NCBI GenBank assembly: GCA_937801655.1
Contig: CALMWC010000003.1
Location: 66,574 to 128,473 of the forward strand
From: an uncultured Gammaproteobacteria bacterium
Lineage (GTDB): Bacteria > Pseudomonadota > Gammaproteobacteria > Steroidobacterales > UBA11654
DNA length: 61,900 nucleotides
Direction: 5' to 3'
Part shown: piece after piece, positions 44,200-52,931 of the stretch
Position numbering within the stretch: position 1 is the first letter of the stretch
How the letters are laid out: each line of letters starts with the position of its first letter
The notes under the pieces: model-generated
What the model was told of the DNA's origin: nothing
Seen by the model: only the letters and a program-made list of their open reading frames with translations
The model's database searches: none
Translations under genes and position numbers: made by a program

Positions 44200-45025
44200 G
44201 AAAATAAGCTTTACGAAGTATATATGCATGATTGCATTGATCCTTATAGCAGCTGTTGCAGAGTCTGCTTTGTTAATAAGCGAACTTGAAATAGAGATAG
44301 AGTCCGAACAGCAATGGGAACAAATGACCAGTCAATTACCCATTTCAAGAAGTTTATCCAAAAGAACTTTGATTCGATGCGTTGCTAAAAATATTATTAA
44401 AACTCTGGAAGAGCCTTACAAGTCTAATGAATGGGAAATTGAATTGTTTGAGAATCCAGGGGTAAATGCTTTTGCGATGCCGGGAGGTAAATTAGGAGTT
44501 TACACTGGAATTTTTGATGTCGCTGAAAACTCAGATGAAATCGCAACTGTTATTGGACATGAAATAGCACATGTGACGAATAAACATTCTTATGAAAGAG
44601 CTAAGCGAGATATGAGAACTAAAATTGGAACCACTATTGGTGCTGCTGTGGTTGCTGGAAATATAGCGAACAAACCTATTTACTCACAATCGGATCTTTA
44701 TGAAGTGAATAATCAGATGAATGCAATTAATACCATGTCCCAAATGATTTCGACCTATGGTCTTAATTTACCATTCAGTAGAAAACAAGAAAATGATGCG
44801 GATACTTCAGGAATTATTTATATGGCCAGAGCTGGCTTTAACCCACTATCGAGTTTAAGTTTATGGAAGAAAATGCAAGATCAAGGTAAAAGACCTAATT
44901 TAGAATTTGTTTCTTCGCATCCCTCTTCATCGACTAGAATCAAAGAGTTGTCCAATCAATTACCAAAAGCATTAGCAGCCTATAATGAGGTAGAGAGAAA
45001 GCCCAATTGTAGGTATCCAAAATGA
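44189..45025 (+). CDS. M48 family metallopeptidase, exported (LoiP/YcaL-like)
   Basis: 278 residues from ATG 44189, chosen because it gives a signal peptide (MFSKKISFTKYICMIALILIAAVAES); an earlier in-frame start would fall well inside lipA. The zinc site is GHEIAHVTNKHS (HExxH) with a third ligand in ENDADTSGIIYM. VNAFAMPGGKLGVYTGI is the substrate-strand motif of M48. It belongs to the Oma1/LoiP/BepA group of periplasmic or outer-membrane quality-control proteases. Its stop overlaps the rhomboid start (ATGA, 45022-45025). Confidence 0.88.
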   Translation: MFSKKISFTKYICMIALILIAAVAESALLISELEIEIESEQQWEQMTSQLPISRSLSKRTLIRCVAKNIIKTLEEPYKSNEWEIELFENPGVNAFAMPGGKLGVYTGIFDVAENSDEIATVIGHEIAHVTNKHSYERAKRDMRTKIGTTIGAAVVAGNIANKPIYSQSDLYEVNNQMNAINTMSQMISTYGLNLPFSRKQENDADTSGIIYMARAGFNPLSSLSLWKKMQDQGKRPNLEFVSSHPSSSTRIKELSNQLPKALAAYNEVERKPNCRYPK

Positions 45026-45705
45026 TTCCTTTATCTGATGATAATCCAACCCATTCAAAGCCCTATGTAACGATTGCTTTAATTGCGCTTTGTTGTTTAT
45101 TGTTTATTTGGCAACTCACTCTAGGCTCAAATGGTGGAAAAGCTATTTTTGCCCTTGGTGTTATTCCAACCAGTCTTCTTCAGGACACTCCCTTGCCAAC
45201 CAACTTAAGATGGGTCAGTCCAGAATTGACTTTATTAACCTCTATGTTTTTGCATGGAGGCTTTATGCATTTAGCAGGAAATATGCTCTATCTATGGATT
45301 TTTGGAGACAACATTGAAGACATATTAGGTAAGCCTGTTTTCCTAGTTTTTTATTTCATCTGTGGCATTGTTGCTGCATTGTCACAAGCTCTTCCTGAGC
45401 CCAGTTCGCAAATTCCTATGATTGGAGCCAGTGGAGCAATCTCTGGTGTATTAGGTGCTTATGTTGTTTTCTTTCCAAAGAAAAAAATTAAGGTGGCTAT
45501 CCCCTTTGGATTTTTTCTTCAGATTTTAAGATTACCGGCTTATGTTGTTCTAATCTTCTGGTTTATTTTGCAATTGATTAATGGTGCTAATGCAGGATCA
45601 GGTGGAGGCATCGCATTTGGTGCTCATATTGGTGGTTTTGTAGCTGGATTAGTTTTAGCACCGATACTGGCAGTCGTGACTCGAAAAAAAACTAAATCTC
45701 AATAA
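45022..45705 (+). CDS. Rhomboid family intramembrane serine protease
   Basis: 227 residues, about six TM helices. The catalytic Ser137 lies in GASGAISGVLGAY and His202 in FGAHIGGFVAG; FLHGGFMHLAGNMLYLWIFGDNIED is the hallmark loop. It cleaves membrane proteins within the bilayer. Translational coupling (ATGA) to an M48 protease suggests a joint role in envelope protein quality control or signalling. Confidence 0.92.
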   Translation: MIPLSDDNPTHSKPYVTIALIALCCLLFIWQLTLGSNGGKAIFALGVIPTSLLQDTPLPTNLRWVSPELTLLTSMFLHGGFMHLAGNMLYLWIFGDNIEDILGKPVFLVFYFICGIVAALSQALPEPSSQIPMIGASGAISGVLGAYVVFFPKKKIKVAIPFGFFLQILRLPAYVVLIFWFILQLINGANAGSGGGIAFGAHIGGFVAGLVLAPILAVVTRKKTKSQ

Positions 45706-45723
45706 TATCGATAGGAGTAGAAT

Positions 45724-46539
45724 ATGTTGAACCATATCCCTAAGTTACTTTTCTTTTTTATTCTCTTGTTTCAGTTTGTTCTTCCCATCACGGTGGCACA
45801 GTCTCTGGATGAGATCATTAAAGGGGAGCATCGCTCCGATCAGAATAAAATAAGAAATGAAGCCAGACATCCAAAGGAAACACTTGAATTTTTTGGCATT
45901 GAAAACACAATGACGGTTGTGGAAGTATGGCCCTCTGCTGGATGGTATACCGAAATCATAGCACCATATCTTAATGATTCTGGACAGTATATTTCAGCTT
46001 CATTTGATGTGAATACAGACAATGAATATTTTGGCAAGATGGCAAAAAGATTTCAAAGTAAGTTGGATGAATATCCAGGTCTTTATGACAATGTTAAACA
46101 TGGAGTTCTTGAAGCACCAGATCGCATAGAGATTGCTGATTCTAATTCAGTGGATATGCTACTGACGTTTAGAAATATCCATAATTGGATGGCTCGTGAC
46201 CAAACTGAAATTATGTTTAATGGGTTTTATAAAGTCCTCAAGCCTGGAGGCATATTGGGGGTGGTAGAGCATCGAGGAAATTCCTCAATAACTCAAGATC
46301 CAAGAGCAAAATCAGGTTATGTGAATCAAGAATATGCAATTGCATTAGCAGAGAAAGCAGGTTTTATTTTTGAAGCATCTTCTGAAATTAATGCCAATCC
46401 AAATGATGAAAAAAACCATCGTGAAGGAGTTTGGACATTGCCTCCAACTTATCGAAGTCTAAGCGATGAAGAGAAGGTTAATTATAAAAATATTGGTGAA
46501 AGCGACCGTTTTACACTTCGTTTTCGCAAACCTGAATAA
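45724..46539 (+). CDS. Exported SAM-methyltransferase-like protein
   Basis: 271 residues. A signal peptide (MLNHIPKLLFFFILLFQFVLPITVAQS) precedes a class I methyltransferase-like fold: VVEVWPSAGWYTEIIAPYL replaces the usual glycine-rich motif I, followed by DMLLTFRNIHNWM and LKPGGILGVVEHRG. The family (COG4798-type predicted methyltransferases) is often exported, where SAM is not normally available, so its activity is uncertain. GGAG precedes the ATG by 7 bases. A phosphodiesterase gene follows after 6 bases. Confidence 0.8.
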   Translation: MLNHIPKLLFFFILLFQFVLPITVAQSLDEIIKGEHRSDQNKIRNEARHPKETLEFFGIENTMTVVEVWPSAGWYTEIIAPYLNDSGQYISASFDVNTDNEYFGKMAKRFQSKLDEYPGLYDNVKHGVLEAPDRIEIADSNSVDMLLTFRNIHNWMARDQTEIMFNGFYKVLKPGGILGVVEHRGNSSITQDPRAKSGYVNQEYAIALAEKAGFIFEASSEINANPNDEKNHREGVWTLPPTYRSLSDEEKVNYKNIGESDRFTLRFRKPE

Positions 46540-46545
46540 TCAAGA

Positions 46546-47703
46546 ATGCCATTCTTAAAGTCTGCATTACTTTGTCTTTTAGTTGTCTCTGCAGGCGTGT
46601 TTGCAGAGAAAGAATCAACAGTGATTGTTATCTCAATGGATGGTGTTAGGCATGATATATCAGAAAATAATGATCTGGATGCATTTAAGAGAATGGAGAA
46701 AAATGGAGTGAGAGCAGAGTATTTAATACCGGTATATCAATCAACCACTTATCCAGCTCATGTCTCCTTGGCAACAGGAGTTTATCCAGACAAGCATGGG
46801 ATATTGCATAATTCTTTCTTTGACAAAGTGAAGGGACGTTTTAGTTATGACGCGGATGCAAATTGGCTGGATGTGCCTCCGATATGGGTATTGGCAGAGC
46901 AACAAAATATCAGATCGGCAGTCTTCTTTTGGGTGGGTTCAGAAACAAATTGGAATAATATTGGTGCCAGTTATAGAAAAGCACCATTTGATGCCAGCAT
47001 CAAAGAAGAAGTTAAGATTGAACAAATACTGAATTGGTTGGATATGAATGATGAACAAAGGCCAAGGCTGATAATGAGTTACTGGGATGGAACTGATGAG
47101 TTAGCTCATCAACAAGGACCCATCAGTGATGATATAAGCCAGCAAATGGCACGACAAAATAAGTTATTGACTTCACTTTTAAGTGAAATTGATAAAAGAG
47201 AAGCATGGGATTATGTCACCATTTTTGTGGTCAGTGATCATGGTATGACTGCAGTCAATAACTACATTAACTTAAAGGGTTTATTGTATGAATCCAGAAT
47301 TGCAGCTAGGCTTTCAGAAGGGCCTGCTGTTTCCCATCTTTTTTTGAAAGAAGAGGATGTTGATAATGCATTTCAATTTTTCAAAAGTCAGCCACATATC
47401 ATTGCCTTTAAAAAAGAAGATCTTCCAGAGACATGGCGTATGAATCACCCAACCAGAACGGGCGATATTATATTAGCTACAGAAGCGCCCAATATGTTTT
47501 CTAGTTATGGAAGGCCCAATGGTATGCATGGGTATTCTCCAGATATGAATGATATGCATGCTATTTTCTATGGAATGGGTGCAGGCATTAAACCTCAGCA
47601 ATTAGGACCCGTCCATCAGGTCGATCTGATGCCTACTATATCTAAAATTTTAGGTATCAAAATTCCTCATGCAATTGATGGAAAGGCCTTGGATCTGAAT
47701 TGA
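46546..47703 (+). CDS. Type I phosphodiesterase/nucleotide pyrophosphatase (alkaline phosphatase superfamily)
   Basis: 385 residues with a signal peptide (MPFLKSALLCLLVVSAGVFAEK). VIVISMDGVRHD supplies the first metal Asp, YQSTTYPAHVSLATGVYPDKHGI contains the nucleophile Thr and NPP signature, SYWDGTDELAHQQGP and FVVSDHGMT hold further metal ligands, and YGRPNGMHGYSPDM the late His. It hydrolyses phosphodiester or pyrophosphate bonds in the periplasm, probably scavenging phosphate or nucleotides. It is probably co-transcribed with the methyltransferase-like gene. Confidence 0.88.
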   Translation: MPFLKSALLCLLVVSAGVFAEKESTVIVISMDGVRHDISENNDLDAFKRMEKNGVRAEYLIPVYQSTTYPAHVSLATGVYPDKHGILHNSFFDKVKGRFSYDADANWLDVPPIWVLAEQQNIRSAVFFWVGSETNWNNIGASYRKAPFDASIKEEVKIEQILNWLDMNDEQRPRLIMSYWDGTDELAHQQGPISDDISQQMARQNKLLTSLLSEIDKREAWDYVTIFVVSDHGMTAVNNYINLKGLLYESRIAARLSEGPAVSHLFLKEEDVDNAFQFFKSQPHIIAFKKEDLPETWRMNHPTRTGDIILATEAPNMFSSYGRPNGMHGYSPDMNDMHAIFYGMGAGIKPQQLGPVHQVDLMPTISKILGIKIPHAIDGKALDLN

Positions 47704-47713
47704 GTAATTAGCT

Positions 47714-49147
47714 TTAACTCATTACCCATCCATAGATATTATTGCTAGGAGAGCCTCCTTCAGCAAGATAGACTTCCTTCATTTTAGTCATTCGATCACT
47801 CAAAATCTGATGTCTTCTTTCTTCTACATTGATTTCATAAAGGTTGGCTGCATTCAATCCAAGGATTTTAGCTTTATCTTCATCACTAATAGCTGCGTAA
47901 CCATACTTTTCTTGCATCTCTATAGGAATTTGGAATCTTCTGAATGCTTCAATTTGCCATTGTGGCGAACCCCACCAGATAGAATCTGTACCAAATAAAA
48001 CATGATCAACACCAAAGGCTTGAATAATCTGACCTAGTAGATGAGCACAAATTTTTGGATGTGTTATTACCGTATGCCCAAATGAAGTACCAAGCTCCAT
48101 ATAGACATTGGTCATCTTTGGGTTTTCAATTCTGTCTTTGCACAAATCTGAGGTGTATGGAAGATAAGCTTTATCATCAAGATATTCATCTTCTGGTGAT
48201 AGATATTGATTCTCATCTTTGAATGCAGAATGGTAGATAACAAAGTTAATTCCTGGATGATCCAAAGAGGCTTTTTTAATGTCTCTAGGGTGTGTGTGAT
48301 CGGATTGCCCTGGTTTCAACCTTCTCATAAATGGCAGCCCTTTGTGCACACATACTATGTTCTTTCCCCAGTCTTGGATTTTTTCATAAAATGGATAGAT
48401 TGCATCTTCATCATCTAGCCACCAATTATATTCACCAGCAGTATTGAATACCCCTGGGTAGAATTTCCAAGCATCGATATTTAAATCCAAAGCTTGTCTT
48501 TCAGCTTCTTGAAGAAAGTTCGGAGTATAGGGTGCAATGGGCCCATGACATACCATCCTTTCAGAGCCAGACATTTCATTGATAGCATTTCTGGCCTCTA
48601 CCATCTCATCAACATTGATAACATCTAAGACTCTCGATGCAACACCACTCAAGCAAGCAACTGAAACATCGCTATCAAGAAAGACTTCTTTTACATAATT
48701 ATTAAAATTTAGGTCTCCTTTTTCTGGCTTTTTGCCCTTTAATTCTTCATTGAAGGGCCAAGCCATGACTCTAAAACCCAATGGTTCTTTTTTACCAGTC
48801 GCAACATGATGAGTTTGGACATCAAAAACAAATTCTTTTTTTGGCCACAACTCTTTAATTGCATCAGGATCGATCATTTCTTCTGCTTGGACATTGAAGT
48901 ATTTTCCAAAAACTTCATTCATTGCTATAAAAGCAACGGCCATTCCATTTGTAGTTTTTAAGAAGTCTCTTCTTGTTAAACCTATTTTTTTACTGCATTT
49001 CTCAGCAAGGCTTTGTATCAAGCTTTCAACTTTTTTTTGTTGTAAAGTTTGAGGTCGAGGAACGAACTCTTCATTCGATACCACTTGTGTTGGTATAGGA
49101 GATCTGGTGTCTTCTTCATCATCTTTATGAAATTTTCTGATCCACAT
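47714..49147 (-). CDS. Amidohydrolase family protein with internal Tat-like motif
   Basis: 477 residues. A 57-residue polar extension precedes GLTRRDFLKTTNGMAVAFIAM, a twin-arginine-like segment at about 57-76. The catalytic TIM barrel follows: FVFDVQTHHV, DAWKFYPGVF, IVCVHKGLPF, NFVIYHSAF and VLFGTDSIWWGSPQWQIEAF with the final Asp, of amidohydrolase-2 type. I recall the same long N-terminus (MWIRKFHKDDEE) from related proteins, so the start is likely right. It is the last gene of a minus-strand run with the TauD-type dioxygenase and an MFS transporter. The substrate is unknown. Confidence 0.75.
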   Translation of the reverse strand: MWIRKFHKDDEEDTRSPIPTQVVSNEEFVPRPQTLQQKKVESLIQSLAEKCSKKIGLTRRDFLKTTNGMAVAFIAMNEVFGKYFNVQAEEMIDPDAIKELWPKKEFVFDVQTHHVATGKKEPLGFRVMAWPFNEELKGKKPEKGDLNFNNYVKEVFLDSDVSVACLSGVASRVLDVINVDEMVEARNAINEMSGSERMVCHGPIAPYTPNFLQEAERQALDLNIDAWKFYPGVFNTAGEYNWWLDDEDAIYPFYEKIQDWGKNIVCVHKGLPFMRRLKPGQSDHTHPRDIKKASLDHPGINFVIYHSAFKDENQYLSPEDEYLDDKAYLPYTSDLCKDRIENPKMTNVYMELGTSFGHTVITHPKICAHLLGQIIQAFGVDHVLFGTDSIWWGSPQWQIEAFRRFQIPIEMQEKYGYAAISDEDKAKILGLNAANLYEINVEERRHQILSDRMTKMKEVYLAEGGSPSNNIYGWVMS

Positions 49148-49160
49148 TTACTTTTTCCTT

Positions 49161-50015
49161 TTATTGTTTCGGTCGTGTTTCGCCTTGAATGGCCACTCTA
49201 TGCATTAGACGATAGGATTGTCCAAAATCAAAGATTCCTTTATGAGCAGTGCACCTATTATCCCAAAAAGCTATAGAATTATTTTCCCATTTAAATCGAC
49301 AGCCAAGTTCTGGTTTCTTTATATGATTGTTTAAGAACTCCTTCAGATTATCATTTTCTTCATTGGTTAATTCTTTAAAATGAGAAATCATTAATTCACT
49401 ATAGAACAAGCATTTTTTTTCTGTTTCAGGATGCCTACATACCAAAGGATGTTCATTCGGTGGTGTTGCTTTTCTTGCCATTTCATAACCTTGTGCACCA
49501 TAAGTATTTAGAACATTGATTAGATTTTTATGAAAATTATCATGTACTGCTGTCAAGCTAGAACATAATTTTTGCATTGGTTTAGAAAGTAGTTCATAAG
49601 CTTCATAGAGATTTACCCAAGTTGTATCTCCTCCAACTTTAGGGACATCTAAAGAGTATAGTACTGCTCCTTTTAATGGTTTAGTTAAAAAAGAAGCATC
49701 TATGTGCCAATCCACATCTGAAACTAAGCCTTCATAAAGAGTAGGGTATTCTTGGACATAAATATTCGGGTATCCATCTAAAGTTGGCATATAGCCTGGT
49801 CCTTGTAGCTCGCCAAAATTTTTTGTGAAATTAATATGTTGCTCTGGAGTTAAGGGCTGGTCTCTGAAGAATAATACCTGATAATCTAACCAAGCGCGGT
49901 TGAGTTCTCTTAATGCTAGCTTCGAGAGCTTGCTGCTTATATCTAGTCCCACAATTTCTGCACCAAGCGATGCAGTCATTTCATTGATTGTGAATGTTTT
50001 ATATTTTTTTGACAT
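49161..50015 (-). CDS. TauD/TfdA family dioxygenase
   Basis: 284 residues of the Fe(II)/2-oxoglutarate-dependent family. The facial triad is H-x-D in DVDWHIDASFL and the late His in IAFWDNRCTAHKGIFDF; the 2-oxoglutarate Arg is in YRLMHRVAI. ASLGAEIVGLDIS at the N-terminus is typical of TauD. It hydroxylates an organic substrate such as taurine, alkylsulphates or aryloxyalkanoates; the neighbours (MFS, amidohydrolase) do not point to sulphonates specifically. It is 13 bases upstream of the amidohydrolase gene. Confidence 0.85.
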   Translation of the reverse strand: MSKKYKTFTINEMTASLGAEIVGLDISSKLSKLALRELNRAWLDYQVLFFRDQPLTPEQHINFTKNFGELQGPGYMPTLDGYPNIYVQEYPTLYEGLVSDVDWHIDASFLTKPLKGAVLYSLDVPKVGGDTTWVNLYEAYELLSKPMQKLCSSLTAVHDNFHKNLINVLNTYGAQGYEMARKATPPNEHPLVCRHPETEKKCLFYSELMISHFKELTNEENDNLKEFLNNHIKKPELGCRFKWENNSIAFWDNRCTAHKGIFDFGQSYRLMHRVAIQGETRPKQ

Positions 50016-50043
50016 CTGTATGAAGATTAACTCTAAAGAATAG

Positions 50044-51351
50044 TTATGACAAATCTTGGATTGATTTTGATTTAATCTTTATGGGTTTGATGAAGAATAC
50101 ATTGATAATCCCTAGCAAAGTAACCATAGCAACTAATCCAAAAGCTTGAAGATAGCTGCCAGAAGCATCATCAGCCATGGCAGCCAATAATTGTGTTGCC
50201 CCGGCTGCTGCAAGACCATCTACCATACTTATGATACCTAATACTCGACCTAAATATTGTTTGCCAAAAGTCTCTACTGCAACAAGTTGAATCATACTAA
50301 AGCTTCCACCGAAACCAAGTCCAAAGAAAATAGTAAAAAGACTCAGTTGCATTGTATTTTTGGTCAAGATGAGTTCATTTCCAGAAACCTCAAATAGCAA
50401 TAGCGATCCTATAAATAGCACACAAGAACTGATGAACAGTACCGTCCTCTTGGGTAGTCTATCGCTTAGAGCACCAAAGGAAAATTTCCCAATGAAGCTA
50501 AACCAGTAGATTATTGAAAATAAGAGGACAGATTGCTGCGCTGTGAATCCAACATCCAGTTCAAAGAATATCCTAATTTGACTGTTCAACCCCTGGATTG
50601 CGAACCAGAGACATGCTGAGCCAATACCCAAGCAAAATAGAGCTCTTGAAAAAAGGGCATCTTTAAACCTAGTCCTGTCTTTCTCTTCTATTGGTTGTCC
50701 TGTCAGAATTTCTGATCCATCAACTTGGGTTTCTTGATTTCCATCTGGGTGGAGCCCCATTGACTCTGGTGAAGGTCGAATCACTTTATAAACTGGTATA
50801 ACGGCAAAAATCCAAAAGCATATCGATAGAAGACCAAAGCCCCACCTCCATCCCCATTCAGGATTATTGACTATTGGTGAAATTAGCAATGGTAAGGTTG
50901 CACCTCCAAGACTTGAACTGGCTATGACCATACCAACAACTTTTCCGCGATGTTTTTTAAACCAATTTGAGACAAGGATAACATTTGGTCCTAGGCCTGA
51001 CATCACAAGTCCAGCAGCCATAAGAATATGGAGTCGGTAGAGTGTCTCTATAGAACTGGCAAAAGGATAGAAGCTGTAAGTAAGTGCCATTATGATAATT
51101 CCGATTCTCATCACAACTGTCACTCCAACCTTATCTATTAAAATACCTGATATGGGGGAAAGAAATGCTGCAAATAAGAGTGTATTGCGAACTGTCAGAC
51201 TCACCTCTTCACGAGTAAGAGAGAACTCCTCAATAAAAGTTGGAAATAGGTTTTGTGGAACGAATAAAGTCATTGAGTTAACAAAGAAATAGACTAGGCT
51301 GCAGGATATTGCAACATACCATCCGTAGAAAAAAGTATTTTTTTGATGCAT
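50044..51351 (-). CDS. MFS transporter (oxalate/formate antiporter-like group)
   Basis: 435 residues with 12 hydrophobic segments. FYGWYVAISCSLVYFF at the start, SGILIDKVGVTVVMRIG (the loop 2-3 motif) and SNWFKKHRGKVVGMVIASSSLGGATLPLL resemble the OFA/monocarboxylate branch. It probably imports the compound handled by the dioxygenase and amidohydrolase downstream (28 bases to the next gene). Divergent from the dihydroorotase gene. Confidence 0.82.
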   Translation of the reverse strand: MHQKNTFFYGWYVAISCSLVYFFVNSMTLFVPQNLFPTFIEEFSLTREEVSLTVRNTLLFAAFLSPISGILIDKVGVTVVMRIGIIIMALTYSFYPFASSIETLYRLHILMAAGLVMSGLGPNVILVSNWFKKHRGKVVGMVIASSSLGGATLPLLISPIVNNPEWGWRWGFGLLSICFWIFAVIPVYKVIRPSPESMGLHPDGNQETQVDGSEILTGQPIEEKDRTRFKDALFSRALFCLGIGSACLWFAIQGLNSQIRIFFELDVGFTAQQSVLLFSIIYWFSFIGKFSFGALSDRLPKRTVLFISSCVLFIGSLLLFEVSGNELILTKNTMQLSLFTIFFGLGFGGSFSMIQLVAVETFGKQYLGRVLGIISMVDGLAAAGATQLLAAMADDASGSYLQAFGLVAMVTLLGIINVFFIKPIKIKSKSIQDLS

Positions 51352-51370
51352 ATTTTTTTACTTAAAATCG

Positions 51371-51409
51371 GTGATCACTAAAACCAATGAATGTGAACAC
51401 TGTTATAAT
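51371..51409 (+). promoter_or_regulatory. Extended -10 promoter and GTGATCAC palindrome before dihydroorotase
   Basis: TGTTATAAT (51401-51409) is a perfect extended -10 element. Transcription would start about 7 bases on, at or next to the A of the ATG at 51417, implying a leaderless mRNA. GTGATCAC (51371-51378) is a perfect palindrome upstream, in the gap to the divergent MFS gene. Confidence 0.45.
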
Positions 51410-51416
51410 AGTTACT

Positions 51417-52757
51417 ATGAAAAATCATTCTATCGCAATAATCAATGCAAATATTGTTAATGAAGGCTCTATTCGTCAACAGGACATCCTTATTTCTAAT
51501 GGAAGAATTACACAAATTACATCTGATTTAAAACTCAATGAAGGGATGGAGGTAATTGATGCAAGTGGCAAATATCTATTGCCTGGGTTGATAGATGATC
51601 AGGTTCATTTCAGAGAGCCAGGATTGACTCATAAAGGTGGTATTTTATCAGAATCAGCAGCAGCTATAGCAGGGGGAGTTACTTCTTTTATGGACATGCC
51701 AAATGTTAATCCACCGACTTTGAATAGAGAATTATTATCGGATAAGTATTCAATAGCAAAAGATAAAGCTTATGCAAATTATGCTTTTTATCTAGGCGCT
51801 AGTAACAATAACTTGGATGAAATAAAGCGACTTAAAAAAAATGATGCTTGTGGCGTCAAAGTTTTTATGGGCGCTTCAACTGGTAATCTTTTAGTGGATG
51901 ATGATGATGCACTGGAATCTATTTTTGCAGAGTGTCCTATACTTATTGCTACGCATTGTGAAGACAGTCCGACTATCAATAGAAATTTAGCTGAAATGAG
52001 AAAAAAATACCCCGATGGTAATATTCCGGTCTTTGAACATCCCAATATTAGATCGGTTGAGTCCTGCTATAAATCCTCTTCAAAAGCTGTAGGTTTAGCT
52101 AGAAAACACAATAGTAAATTACATGTTTTGCATCTAACGACAGAAAAAGAACTGAGTCTCTTTGAGCCACAGTCAGAAGAAGAAAAAAGAATTACAGCAG
52201 AAGTATGTGTACATCATCTTTATTATGATGATTCATATTATGAAACAATGGGCTCAAAAATTGTTTGTAATCCAGCAGTTAAGACATCAAGAGATCGCTC
52301 ATCACTAATGCAAGCACTTAATAGTAATGTTATTGATGTTATCGCAACGGATCATGCCCCACATACAATTGATGAGAAAGAAAAACCCTATCCTGATTGC
52401 CCGTCTGGATTGCCACTAATTCAGCATTCACTTAATATTCTTTTGGATTTTTATCTCGAAGGACAATTGACATTGGAAACCATTGTCGATAAAACCAGTC
52501 ATTCATTAGCTCGTATTTATGGCATCAAGGATCGCGGATTTATACGAGAGGATTATTGGGCTGATCTCGTTTTGATTGATTTGGATAAAACCACAACAGT
52601 TAACAAAGAGAATCTACTGTATGAATGCGCTTGGTCACCCTTTGAAGGAAAGACATTTAACTCTATGATAAATAAGACATTTATTAATGGAGAAGTAGTT
52701 TACAGCAATGGTGAGGTCCTCTCTCAGCCTTCTGGGAAGAGAATAGAATTTCTCTAA
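51417..52757 (+). CDS. pyrC: Dihydroorotase
   Basis: 446 residues from ATG 51417 (MKNHSIAIINANIVNEG), which matches the usual family N-terminus better than ATG 51387. LPGLIDDQVHFREPGLTHKG is the family signature; the first His of the usual H-x-H is Gln, which I recall as normal for this Bacteroidetes-type branch. GVKVFMGASTGNLLV carries the metal-bridging Lys, THCEDSP and LHVLHLTTEKE the metal His residues, and IATDHAPHT the catalytic Asp. It closes dihydroorotate in pyrimidine synthesis. No other pyr gene is nearby. Confidence 0.88.
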   Translation: MKNHSIAIINANIVNEGSIRQQDILISNGRITQITSDLKLNEGMEVIDASGKYLLPGLIDDQVHFREPGLTHKGGILSESAAAIAGGVTSFMDMPNVNPPTLNRELLSDKYSIAKDKAYANYAFYLGASNNNLDEIKRLKKNDACGVKVFMGASTGNLLVDDDDALESIFAECPILIATHCEDSPTINRNLAEMRKKYPDGNIPVFEHPNIRSVESCYKSSSKAVGLARKHNSKLHVLHLTTEKELSLFEPQSEEEKRITAEVCVHHLYYDDSYYETMGSKIVCNPAVKTSRDRSSLMQALNSNVIDVIATDHAPHTIDEKEKPYPDCPSGLPLIQHSLNILLDFYLEGQLTLETIVDKTSHSLARIYGIKDRGFIREDYWADLVLIDLDKTTTVNKENLLYECAWSPFEGKTFNSMINKTFINGEVVYSNGEVLSQPSGKRIEFL

Positions 52758-52931
52758 TCATTTGAATTTTTTTTTGTTGTAAAAATATCGTTTTTTTTCT
52801 TCACAGGATATGTTAATTTTCTTCTTACATACCTAAAAGGTTGTGGGGATAAAGAAACTGAGAACTTTTATAGTTAAATTTTCGAACATATATAACGTTT
52901 TATAAATTAAGCGTCAGCAAAAAATACACCA

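Noticed and set aside
51417-52757. Inactive dihydroorotase because H-x-H is Q-V-H
   Set aside because: The DDQVHFREPGLTHK form is, from memory, usual in one branch of the family and the other active-site residues are present.
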